Shown piece after piece: positions 1-6,588 of a stretch of 9,380 bases of DNA. Source of the DNA: Methanomassiliicoccaceae archaeon (GTDB taxonomy: Archaea > Thermoplasmatota > Thermoplasmata > Methanomassiliicoccales > Methanomethylophilaceae); contig WRKA01000156.1 of the NCBI GenBank assembly GCA_009778265.1, positions 1 to 9,380 of the forward strand. The letters are read 5' to 3'. The notes under the pieces were generated by a model that did not search any database, was not told the origin of the DNA, and saw only the letters and a list, made by a program, of their open reading frames with translations. Position numbers and translations under genes: made by a program. Positions within the stretch are counted from its first letter, which is position 1. Each line of letters opens with the position of its first letter.

Positions 1-662
1 TGGTGAGTTCCATCGCCGCCGGTTACCTTGCGAAAACGCTGGAACTTGAGTTCATCGGCTGTATCGGTTCACCGGAGTTCCCTCCGTACGCGGTCGTTCA
101 GAACGGGATACCGTTACCGCCCCTGAGGTTCTACGGCGGAAGCCGGAACTGCGACGTGTGCACCGGTCTGGAATCCGACGGTCTTATAGTTGTGACGTCA
201 GAATTCATGCCGAAGGTGGAACAGCATCATCAGCTGGCCTCCTCCCTCATGGATTGGTTCGCGGAAAACCGTGTGAGCACGGTGATCTGTCTGGAAGGGG
301 TGTTACAGTTCGAGGCCGCGGACGCCTATGAGATAAGCGCCGTCGGATCGACACCCGAGGCGAACGACCTGATAGACAGATATTCGATAAAAAGGCTTCA
401 GGACAGCCTTGTCAGAGGGACCACGGGGGTCATGCTGTACGAAGGCGCCATGAGAAGGATGAACGTGATCGCGATGCTGTCCTCCGCAAAGGTCGATATG
501 CCCGACCCGAGAGGCGCCGCAAGGCTGATGGAACCGCTGGTAAAGATGTTCCCGGAGATGAAGATCGACATGCGGCCGCTGTATAAGGATGCGGAAGAGA
601 TCGAAAGGCACACGGAACCGCATCATTCCGGCGGCGGGGACAACGACATACTGTACGGCTGA
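1..662 (+). CDS. PAC2-family proteasome assembly chaperone, 5' end cut off by window
   Basis: The predicted protein matches the archaeal PAC2 family (proteasome assembly chaperone 2-like, formerly DUF75). Recognisable stretches are SSIAAGYL at the visible N-terminus, SPEFPPYAVV about 20 residues later, the GSTPEAND segment in the middle, and the C-terminal MRPLYKDAEEIE helix. Family members are usually about 240 residues and begin with a strand and a glycine-rich GLVG-type turn just before the IAAGYL helix. Only 219 residues are visible and the frame is open to base 1, so the GTG at position 3 is most likely an internal valine and roughly 20-25 residues are missing. The eukaryotic relatives help assemble 20S proteasome alpha rings. 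The role of the archaeal proteins is inferred from this. A 150-base gap separates it from pdaD, which has its own promoter-like element, so the two are probably not one operon. It ends in TGA. Confidence 0.85.
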   Translation, partial: VSSIAAGYLAKTLELEFIGCIGSPEFPPYAVVQNGIPLPPLRFYGGSRNCDVCTGLESDGLIVVTSEFMPKVEQHHQLASSLMDWFAENRVSTVICLEGVLQFEAADAYEISAVGSTPEANDLIDRYSIKRLQDSLVRGTTGVMLYEGAMRRMNVIAMLSSAKVDMPDPRGAARLMEPLVKMFPEMKIDMRPLYKDAEEIERHTEPHHSGGGDNDILYG

Positions 663-782
663 TGCCGCGGACATTATCATTCCCTGATACTTTCACCCGC
701 AACACCGTCACGTTCCGGACGGTCGTCTGCCGGATCGCCGTTCCGTTCACCGAAAGAGAATTGAAAGATAAGCGGTGATAAA

Positions 783-790
783 CATTATAT
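783..790 (+). promoter_or_regulatory. TATA-like box of pdaD (leaderless)
   Basis: An A/T-rich element reading CATTATAT lies in otherwise G/C-rich DNA, with its centre about 26 bases before the pdaD ATG at 813. Archaeal transcription starts about 25 bases after the TATA centre, so the transcript would begin at or next to the start codon. No Shine-Dalgarno sequence precedes the ATG, which agrees with a leaderless message. The call rests on position and composition only. Confidence 0.55.
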
Positions 791-812
791 CCGCGGCGGC
801 GATGGCATCCTT

Positions 813-1286
813 ATGCATTTGGTACCCGACGAATTCTTCGTGACATCCGCATCGGCATTCAGTAAGGTCTCGGATCTCAACGCTTTCGACAGGGCCCTGA
901 TAAAAATGGGGATCGGCGAACAGAATCTTGTCGCCGTTTCGTCGGTCATTCCGCCGGGCGCGAAAGAAGTGTGTAAAAAAGAGATACCGATGGGTTCCGT
1001 TACGCACTGCGTCCTGGCGCAGATACGCGGTTCCGAGGATGAGCTCATTGCCGCTGGTATCGCATACGCGCTGAGAAAGGACGGTAAAGGAGGATATGTG
1101 GCGGAAGGCCGCATACACGGTTCCAAGGATTCGCTTATCGATACGCTGAGACAGAAGATGAACGAGATAGCGGAAAGCCGCGGTGTCGAACTCGGAGGGA
1201 TAAAGTATCTCACCGAAGAGCTCGTCGTTCCCAAAGGTAACTACGGGGCATGCGTGGCCGCCTTGGTGTTCACCGGATACGAATGA
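813..1286 (+). CDS. pdaD: Pyruvoyl-dependent arginine decarboxylase
   Basis: This 157-residue protein is a PvlArgDC, which converts L-arginine to agmatine and CO2 using a pyruvoyl group made by self-cleavage of the proenzyme. The processing site is visible as LVAVSSVIPPGA: cleavage is expected between Ser43 and Ser44, with Ser44 becoming the pyruvoyl group of the larger subunit. Glu98, in the AEGRIHG stretch, sits where the family has its catalytic glutamate. The N-terminal LNAFDRALIKMGIG and the PMGS segment after the cleavage site also match the Methanocaldococcus jannaschii enzyme, which is of similar length (about 165 residues). In archaea agmatine feeds polyamine synthesis and the agmatidine modification of tRNA-Ile. 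A TATA-like box 26 bases upstream and no ribosome binding site point to leaderless expression. The zinc-ribbon gene follows after one base and is probably cotranscribed. Confidence 0.95.
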   Translation: MHLVPDEFFVTSASAFSKVSDLNAFDRALIKMGIGEQNLVAVSSVIPPGAKEVCKKEIPMGSVTHCVLAQIRGSEDELIAAGIAYALRKDGKGGYVAEGRIHGSKDSLIDTLRQKMNEIAESRGVELGGIKYLTEELVVPKGNYGACVAALVFTGYE

Positions 1287-1287
1287 T

Positions 1288-1719
1288 ATGTACGGAATTG
1301 TTCTATGCCCGTCATGCGAAAGAAAACGTATGATCGATCTCGGATGCGAAACGTCGGTGTGCCCTTTCTGCGGTGCCGCGTGCCTCACGAGAACGATGAC
1401 CGTATTCTTCTCCGATAAGAGCCAGAGTGTTGTAAGGAAGGTGTTCAGCGACGCCGATTCCGCGAAATATCCGGAACGGAGGAAGAAGAGTTCGGAGGAC
1501 CGCGACCCTATGTCCACACTGATCTACAGATGCGAGAACGCTTCCGGCGTATTGGAAAGACTGATCGTTCTTGCGGACGGCCTTACGAGGATCAAAGGCC
1601 AGTTCACCGTCGGCGACGTGGAAGAACTGTTCCCCGGCGAAGGCGAGAGAATGATAAAGATGATGATATCCGGAGGCATCATCATCGAACTCGGATACGG
1701 TGAGTACAAAGCGGTCTGA
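1288..1719 (+). CDS. Zinc-ribbon protein with probable winged-helix C-terminus
   Basis: The 143-residue protein opens MYGIVLCPSC and has two CxxC knuckles, Cys7/Cys10 and Cys25/Cys28, which form a small zinc ribbon. This N-terminus resembles the short archaeal zinc-ribbon families annotated as DUF1922/DUF5817 (known best from haloarchaea), but I assign this from memory of the pattern only. A charged linker rich in Lys, Arg, Glu and Ser follows at about residues 50-75. The last ~60 residues read as helices and a hairpin (LERLIVLADGL, FTVGDVEELFPGEGERMIKMMISGGIIIELGYGEYKAV region), consistent with a winged helix-turn-helix. It could bind nucleic acid; no function is established from sequence. 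The start lies one base after the pdaD stop with no clear Shine-Dalgarno, suggesting translational coupling. Its TGA stop is three bases from the stop of the convergent membrane-protein gene. Confidence 0.75.
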   Translation: MYGIVLCPSCERKRMIDLGCETSVCPFCGAACLTRTMTVFFSDKSQSVVRKVFSDADSAKYPERRKKSSEDRDPMSTLIYRCENASGVLERLIVLADGLTRIKGQFTVGDVEELFPGEGERMIKMMISGGIIIELGYGEYKAV

Positions 1720-1722
1720 CGG

Positions 1723-2448
1723 TCAGCGGGGTATGTCCTTCCTGCTCTTCCCTTCGTTCCTGAGGACCTCTCTTATCACTTTCGGAAGTTTAATGTAAAC
1801 GGTGTGATAGAAACAGCCGGCGGCGACGATGAATGAGAGTATGAGGAACGCGTATGTTATGAATTCGGAATGCCCGGCCCATACCTGCGACATCAGCAAC
1901 TGATACGAGACGCCGATTATCAATGCCTGCAGAAGGAACTCGAACGGCCTTCTTCTTGCGATCCCCTCTCCGATTATCATGCCTGTGGCCGAGTGGAGGA
2001 CCACTGTCTGTACGGAGATCACGGCGAACAGTATCCATGATGCGAGGTCTGCGCTTCCGATAAGTTCTATCGCCCACGACGACGCGTAGAATACAAAACC
2101 GAAGGCGAACGCGCATCCGATCCCCACTCCGAGTCCGAACCCGTAGAATAGCGTGTCCGACTTTCCGTGGAATCTTTTTAAGTTAAGTACCACAAGCTTC
2201 GCCAGCTCGAAGACCAGCGCGAACAGCACCGCGATGATAATGTTGCTCCAGCTTGACTGGAAGAACGTATACCCGACGAAAACGATCGTTCCCGCTATAA
2301 GACCGACGGTGAACAGTTTGAAGAATGTGGGGTCGGAAAAGAACGGCTGCTCCACCGCGGGATACGTGTATTTTTTGAGCACAAGATAGATAAGTGACAA
2401 TGCGGCTCCGAAACCGATGATCGCGGCGAAGATCATATTGTATTCCAT
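1723..2448 (-). CDS. Multi-span membrane protein, PrsW-like with partly eroded motifs
   Basis: The 241-residue protein is strongly hydrophobic, with about seven membrane segments (roughly residues 5-24, 43-62, 68-90, 101-122, 135-155, 170-188 and 195-216) and a basic C-terminal tail. The order of its conserved parts resembles PrsW intramembrane proteases: FELAK at 80-84 in place of the EExxK motif, a glycine-rich YGFGLGVGIG stretch at 102-111 where PrsW has its YGxxxGxGF segment, and HSATG at 152-156 for the histidine motif. One of the paired glutamates is replaced by Phe80, and the glutamate expected after the glycine-rich segment is not visible (FAFGFVF instead). It may therefore be inactive or a distant relative with another role. 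The ATG at 2448 has a TATA-like element about 28 bases upstream and no Shine-Dalgarno, so it is probably transcribed from its own promoter. The coding region is secure; the family call is moderate. Confidence 0.7.
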   Translation of the reverse strand: MEYNMIFAAIIGFGAALSLIYLVLKKYTYPAVEQPFFSDPTFFKLFTVGLIAGTIVFVGYTFFQSSWSNIIIAVLFALVFELAKLVVLNLKRFHGKSDTLFYGFGLGVGIGCAFAFGFVFYASSWAIELIGSADLASWILFAVISVQTVVLHSATGMIIGEGIARRRPFEFLLQALIIGVSYQLLMSQVWAGHSEFITYAFLILSFIVAAGCFYHTVYIKLPKVIREVLRNEGKSRKDIPR

Positions 2449-2470
2449 GATGGCCCGTTAAGCGGGGTCT

Positions 2471-2481
2471 GATATTAATTA
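2471..2481 (-). promoter_or_regulatory. TATA-like box of the PrsW-like gene
   Basis: Read on the minus strand, the element is TAATTAATATC, about 28 bases before the ATG at 2448. It lies in the 33-base gap directly after the TAA stop of the upstream PP-loop gene. Its spacing predicts a nearly leaderless start near 2450. It may also help termination of the upstream message, because it is A/T-rich. Confidence 0.45.
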
Positions 2482-4392
2482 TTAACCTAACATCTTGTCA
2501 TAGTAATGGGCGACCATACAGGACGATTCGCATCTGCCGCACGAATCGCATCTTTCCGCGTTCACGTGAAGCCCGTTGTCTATGCGTATCGCGTTACGGG
2601 GACACTTCTTCTCGCATATGCGGCACGACGTACATAACTGGGACCTGAGCATTCCCTTTACCGCTCTTTCGAACAGATATTCTGCATCCGCCGCGTTCCC
2701 CGCGGTCACCGATACCTGACCGCCGCCGAATATCTTCACCGTACCTTTTTTCGTCCTCAGCAGCGCTATCTCGAAATCATCGGAATATCTTACGTCGCCT
2801 ATCGTCCGCAGCGCGTCCTTCACCGAGGACAGATCACGGGACCTCGGTATCGTAACGACCGCTTCCATGGAAAAACCGCCGGCGGCGCACGGCGAAGCGC
2901 CTTTCAGCATTCTCACTGACATCTTTCCCGCCGTTCCCGGCGATGTCTTTATATTAATTTCCTCGGCGAGCTTGATCATCTTCGGAGGAAGTATCTTCCA
3001 TCTCCAGAATCCCATATCGACGAATTCGGCGGGAAGGTCCCTCTCCTTCGCGTATCCCCTCAGATATCCGTCCCATTCAGCGTACATCTCCGGGTGTGTC
3101 CTTTTCGTGATGTCCCATTCGCTCGCCAGGCATGATGCGCAGAGGTAACATCCTATCCTCTCCATATCGTTCTCGTACAATTCATTATGATCCAGATGTT
3201 TCCACCAGATGTATCCCCAGACGTCCGACGACGTCCAATGCCTTATCGGATCCAGAGTTGTCTGATTTGGTACGAAAGGATTCTTAGATACGGGACCGAT
3301 CTTCGATCTCGCAAAGGATTCCAGCGCCCTGTTGCCTTCCACGGTGATCGTTCCCTTTCCGAACTTTTCCGAGATGAGCTGTGTGACAGGCCCGAGTTTA
3401 CATACTTTGCAGCACCATCTGAAGTCCTTGGCGGGAGGACCGAACGTTCCCACGTTGTCCCAGAATGCGCTGCCGGCGTCCGCCTCGTGCAGCTTCAGAC
3501 CGTACGTTTTTGAAAATCTCCGTACATACGACACCGTCTCCGGAAATTCTATTCCGGTGTTGACGAACAGCAGTTCCGGGTCCTTTACGGCTTTTAACGT
3601 CACTCCCAGCGCGGCAAGCGAATCCTTTCCTCCCGAGAAAGATACGGTCACCTTTTCCTTTCTTGTTCTGACGAACGAACGGATCTCGTTCGCCGCTGTT
3701 GCCTCGATGTTCTTAAAATGTTCAGTGTTGGCGCCGACGAATGTTCTTCTGTCAGATCTCGGCGATAAGGGAATGACGGAGGGGACCGCAAGGTCCCTCA
3801 CCTTTACCGCTTTCTCCGCCGTTCCGATGCTGCCGCTGTTCTCTAACGCGATCCCGTGACCCACCTTTCCGCCTTTCCTTATTATCAGCGGGTCCCCTTT
3901 CCTGAAATCTCCGATGACGCCGGATATATCCTTTCCGGGAACGTTCTTTCCTTTCAGATGTCCGGTGACGCTTCCCAGTACGATGATGTTCTTATTCGCC
4001 TTTCCGTTAAGGAGTTCCGCGCCGGTCTGCTTCAGTTCCAATGCGAGACCTCCCTCTTTTATATCGTACCTGAGCAGCGCGATCACGTTACCGCCGGCAA
4101 TCACCTCGTCCGTACGGTCCTCGCCGGGGACCTTGTTGAAGAACACTTGTCTTTCATCGATCACCGACGACGACCCGAAGTTCCTTCGGAAAAGTTCTGT
4201 CAGCGTATTATGACCGGAACTCATGCACGGCCGTATGTCCCCGGGAGCGTTGATCACGAACTCCCTCGGTAACGAGTGACATGAGGAACATCTTCCCCCC
4301 AGGATCAGCGTTCCGCAGGTGTCGCACCACCTTTTCACTATTTTTCCGTGCGAAACGTTCTTTTGGGCCACCTGCTGCCATATGAGTATCAA
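2482..4392 (-). CDS. PP-loop (PAPS-reductase-like) protein fused to zinc ribbon, PUA and 2x[4Fe-4S] ferredoxin
   Basis: This 636-residue protein has four parts. A zinc ribbon holds Cys23, Cys26, Cys35 and Cys38. A PUA-type region lies at about 136-200 (IIVLGSVTG to VKVRDLAVPS). An adenine-nucleotide alpha-hydrolase domain carries the PP-loop SGGKDS at 253-258, followed by RWCCKVCKLGP (Cys327, Cys328, Cys331) and IGCYLCASC (Cys415, Cys418, Cys421). The C-terminal ferredoxin has two classic cluster motifs, Cys587/590/593/597 and Cys615/618/621/625. The CC...CxxC pattern resembles the cluster-binding cysteines of APS reductases. This fusion is known in archaea and is usually annotated as PAPS reductase, but no biochemistry that I can cite fixes its substrate. 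The PUA domain points to RNA, so a sulfur-transfer role on tRNA is an alternative. The longest frame starts with TTG at 4392; a GTG at 4371 (Val8) also fits, lying about 23 bases after a second A/T element, and keeps all domains. Confidence 0.9.
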   Translation of the reverse strand: MILIWQQVAQKNVSHGKIVKRWCDTCGTLILGGRCSSCHSLPREFVINAPGDIRPCMSSGHNTLTELFRRNFGSSSVIDERQVFFNKVPGEDRTDEVIAGGNVIALLRYDIKEGGLALELKQTGAELLNGKANKNIIVLGSVTGHLKGKNVPGKDISGVIGDFRKGDPLIIRKGGKVGHGIALENSGSIGTAEKAVKVRDLAVPSVIPLSPRSDRRTFVGANTEHFKNIEATAANEIRSFVRTRKEKVTVSFSGGKDSLAALGVTLKAVKDPELLFVNTGIEFPETVSYVRRFSKTYGLKLHEADAGSAFWDNVGTFGPPAKDFRWCCKVCKLGPVTQLISEKFGKGTITVEGNRALESFARSKIGPVSKNPFVPNQTTLDPIRHWTSSDVWGYIWWKHLDHNELYENDMERIGCYLCASCLASEWDITKRTHPEMYAEWDGYLRGYAKERDLPAEFVDMGFWRWKILPPKMIKLAEEINIKTSPGTAGKMSVRMLKGASPCAAGGFSMEAVVTIPRSRDLSSVKDALRTIGDVRYSDDFEIALLRTKKGTVKIFGGGQVSVTAGNAADAEYLFERAVKGMLRSQLCTSCRICEKKCPRNAIRIDNGLHVNAERCDSCGRCESSCMVAHYYDKMLG

Positions 4393-4404
4393 TATTTATC
4401 GATT

Positions 4405-4418
4405 AGTTTTATATTAGT
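4405..4418. promoter_or_regulatory. Shared TATA element between divergent PP-loop and M50 genes
   Basis: The 53-base gap between the divergent starts contains TTTTATATTA (4407-4416), which is A/T-rich on both strands. For the plus-strand protease gene its centre is about 34 bases before the ATG at 4446, giving a leader of only a few bases. On the minus strand it lies about 20 bases before the TTG at 4392. A second minus-strand element, GATAAATATTG (about 4390-4400), would instead place a start near the GTG at 4371. Orientation of TBP binding cannot be told from sequence alone. Confidence 0.45.
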
Positions 4419-4445
4419 AAATGAATCAAGGAATTCTGTGGACCA

Positions 4446-5048
4446 ATGAGATCGATCAATCCTACAATCGGCGTGCGTTACAGCAGGATCGAGCTTAGGG
4501 ATATCGCTCTGTCGGTAATGGTGCTTTCCGTCGCTTTCACGATAATGTTCGTGCGCAACGGCAGCAACATGGAGATCTTGGAACTGCTTGCGGTCTCCGC
4601 CGTAGTGGTATGCGCCAGTTTCGTTGTCCATGAGCTCGGGCACAAATTCACCGCGCAGCGCTATGGGGCGTGGGCCGAGTACCGGATGTTCCCCATGGGG
4701 CTGATGATGGCCTTGCTTCTTTCTTTTGCAGGCGTGATATTCGCCGCTCCCGGCGCCGTGTACATCAGCGGACGGATGAACGAGGAAATGAACGGAAAGA
4801 TCAGCGCCGCCGGCCCCGGCGTCAATATCGTGCTGGGAACAGCGGCCTTCGCTGTTTCTATGATGACGGCGGGCATTGTTTCCAATGTCTTTATGATAAT
4901 GGCGAGCATCAATGCGTTCTTCGCGGTATTCAACATGATACCGATAAGGCCGTTCGACGGTTCCAAGATCTACAGATGGAACGTTCCGGTATATCTGATA
5001 ATGCTTACGGTGTCGGCCGCTCTGCTGTTCGCGGTGTGGTTCCTCTGA
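4446..5048 (+). CDS. M50 (site-2 protease-like) membrane metalloprotease
   Basis: The 200-residue protein carries the zinc protease motif HELGH at residues 62-66 inside a hydrophobic segment, and a C-terminal FNMIPIRPFDGSKI stretch in which Asp171 corresponds to the third zinc ligand of the NPDG-type motif. About six membrane segments can be traced (roughly 19-35, 45-64, 86-104, 123-142, 146-167 and 180-199). The SAAGPGVNIVLG segment at 120-131 matches the conserved GPxxN region of minimal M50 proteases. It has no PDZ or CBS domain, so it belongs to the small archaeal forms. Such enzymes cut membrane-embedded substrates. The substrate here is unknown, though membrane-bound regulators are typical targets. 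The start lies shortly after the shared TATA element with no Shine-Dalgarno. The TGA stop is three bases from the stop of the convergent oxidase gene. Confidence 0.9.
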   Translation: MRSINPTIGVRYSRIELRDIALSVMVLSVAFTIMFVRNGSNMEILELLAVSAVVVCASFVVHELGHKFTAQRYGAWAEYRMFPMGLMMALLLSFAGVIFAAPGAVYISGRMNEEMNGKISAAGPGVNIVLGTAAFAVSMMTAGIVSNVFMIMASINAFFAVFNMIPIRPFDGSKIYRWNVPVYLIMLTVSAALLFAVWFL

Positions 5049-5051
5049 GCA

Positions 5052-6494
5052 TCACATATATTCCTTGCACGGATATCTTAAGTGGGTCAGGATCGAACCT
5101 TCCCACTGTTCCATCTTTCCCGGATTGAGGATGTTGTTCGGGTCCATTGCGCTCTTGATGGCCTTGATCGTACCGAGTTCCGTCCTTCTCTCTTTCTGGA
5201 AATCGGGCGCTTTCGATATCCCTACGCCGTGTTCCCCCGTAACAGTCCCGCCCAACGCCACCGTGGCGTCGAATATCTCGTTGACCGCTTTCTCCCCTCT
5301 CTCCCACTCGTCCGCGGAGTACGGGTCCAGAAGCATCTTTGTGTGCAGGTTGCCGTCCGCGGCGTGACCGTATGTGGCGATCACCACATCGTACTTCTTC
5401 GAGATCGCCTGGTACGCTTTCACCGCGTCCGGTATCTTCGACACGGGTACGGCCATATCGTCGGCCAGCGAAACGGATGTGTATCCCGGCTTCAGGGCGC
5501 CGAGCGATATCATGACGGCCTTTCTGGCGGCGGTCCATTTTGCGATCGTTGCTTTATCCTTTGTCGCGATCGTCTGCACGGCGCCGACGCTCTTTGCCAC
5601 TTCCTCGACTATCTTCAGATCCCTGTCGACCGCCTCCGGCTCGCCGTCCACCTCTATCATGCACAGTGCGACGCAATCCGGCAGAGGATTGTTCTGAGCG
5701 GCGTTCACCGCTTCGATGCTTATGCGGTCCATGAGCTCGCATGACGCCGGTATCAACGGTCTGGCGATCAGCGCGGAGACGCATCTTCCCGCATCCTCAG
5801 GTGAATCGAATGCCGCAAGGACGGATGCGGATGCCTTCGGGATCGTGGTGAATTTTAAGATCACTTCTGTGATCACGCCCAATGTCCCTTCGCTTCCGAC
5901 GATCAGTCTTGCCAGCTGGTAACCCGATGAATCCTTTATCGTCCTGGTGCCGGATTCGACGATCTCGCCGTCCGCTTTGACGAATTTCAATCCTAATACG
6001 AAGTCCCTCGTTGCGCCGTATTTCACCGCGCGCATACCGGAAGCGTTCGCCGCCACCATGCCCCCGATCTGACACGCTTCCGCGCTGCCCGGGTTAGGCG
6101 GGAACTGGAAACCGTATTTGCCGAGTGCCGCGTTCACATCGTTGTAGACGCATCCCGCTTCGACGATGCACCACATATCGCCGATGCTGATCTCTTTGAT
6201 CTTGTTCATGCGGCTCATATCGAGCACGATGCCGCCTTTGATCGGCACCGCGGAACCGCACAATCCCGTTCCGGCGCCTCTCGGCACAACGGGTATCTTT
6301 TCCGCATTGGCGATCTTCATTATCTCCGAGACCTGTTCCGTCGATCTCGGCTGTATCACGATATCCGGAGAATTGTGAAATATCGACGCATCGAAACCGT
6401 ATGCGTACCTGTCCGCGACCTTCGTGGAGTAGCCGTCCTTCCCGACCACCTTCTCTATCATCTCGACGATCTTCGTATCCATTTGATTCACCAT
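5052..6494 (-). CDS. GlcD/D-lactate dehydrogenase-type FAD-linked oxidase
   Basis: The 480-residue protein is a full-length member of the vanillyl-alcohol oxidase flavoprotein superfamily (FAD_binding_4 plus FAD-oxidase_C). FAD-binding signatures are PRGAGTGLCGSAVP at 71-84, GGMVAANASGMRAVKYG at 144-160 and IVGSEGTLGVITE at 198-210. The catalytic half shows HAADGNLH at 377-384, a typical metal/substrate-site motif, and TGEHGVG at 419-425. Relatives oxidise D-lactate, glycolate or other 2-hydroxy acids and pass electrons to an Fe-S or quinone partner. The substrate cannot be told from sequence. No GlcE or GlcF-like Fe-S partner is encoded nearby. The ATG at 6494 has a TATA-like element about 23 bases upstream and no Shine-Dalgarno; a second in-frame ATG at 6482 is possible. 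Confidence 0.9.
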   Translation of the reverse strand: MVNQMDTKIVEMIEKVVGKDGYSTKVADRYAYGFDASIFHNSPDIVIQPRSTEQVSEIMKIANAEKIPVVPRGAGTGLCGSAVPIKGGIVLDMSRMNKIKEISIGDMWCIVEAGCVYNDVNAALGKYGFQFPPNPGSAEACQIGGMVAANASGMRAVKYGATRDFVLGLKFVKADGEIVESGTRTIKDSSGYQLARLIVGSEGTLGVITEVILKFTTIPKASASVLAAFDSPEDAGRCVSALIARPLIPASCELMDRISIEAVNAAQNNPLPDCVALCMIEVDGEPEAVDRDLKIVEEVAKSVGAVQTIATKDKATIAKWTAARKAVMISLGALKPGYTSVSLADDMAVPVSKIPDAVKAYQAISKKYDVVIATYGHAADGNLHTKMLLDPYSADEWERGEKAVNEIFDATVALGGTVTGEHGVGISKAPDFQKERRTELGTIKAIKSAMDPNNILNPGKMEQWEGSILTHLRYPCKEYM

Positions 6495-6511
6495 CAGGTG
6501 TTATTATCGCT

Positions 6512-6524
6512 TGTATTAAAAAAG
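6512..6524 (-). promoter_or_regulatory. TATA-like box of the FAD-linked oxidase gene
   Basis: On the minus strand TTTTTTAATACAA has its centre about 23 bases before the ATG at 6494, predicting a leaderless transcript. The flanking six-T run (6518-6523) may at the same time act as a T-tract terminator for the upstream phosphatase gene on the same strand. Confidence 0.5.
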
Positions 6525-6527
6525 ATA
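6516..6527 (-). terminator. Possible T-tract terminator after the PP2C gene
   Basis: A minus-strand TCTTTTTTAATA lies about 65 bases beyond the phosphatase TGA. Archaeal RNA polymerase terminates at T-rich tracts without needing a hairpin, so this is the best candidate in the 94-base gap. It overlaps the oxidase promoter element, so one of the two roles may be wrong. Confidence 0.3.
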
Positions 6528-6588
6528 TCCTTTAACAGCGCTTAATTTTTCCTCCGCGCGTGAAGTTCCGGGGCCGTACGGACGTTCC

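Noticed and set aside
3..5. GTG as the true start of the PAC2 gene
   Set aside because: The frame is open to base 1, and family members have about 20-25 more residues before the IAAGYL helix, so this is most likely an internal valine.
430..750. Minus-strand open frames antisense to the PAC2 gene and in the 663-812 gap
   Set aside because: They are arginine-rich, low-quality translations with no domain features and overlap a well-supported gene on the other strand.
663..812. Possible small RNA or riboswitch before pdaD
   Set aside because: No convincing box C/D pair, stable hairpin or known riboswitch core could be seen, and the TATA box next to the ATG predicts no leader RNA.
5082..5744. 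Long plus-strand open frame opposite the FAD-linked oxidase
   Set aside because: The translation looks like a shadow of the oxidase gene (rich in Arg, His and Val, no motif), while the oxidase carries clear FAD-binding motifs.
6574..6581. CCGTACGG palindrome downstream of the PP2C gene
   Set aside because: An 8-base palindrome with no loop and no second copy nearby is expected by chance in G/C-rich DNA.
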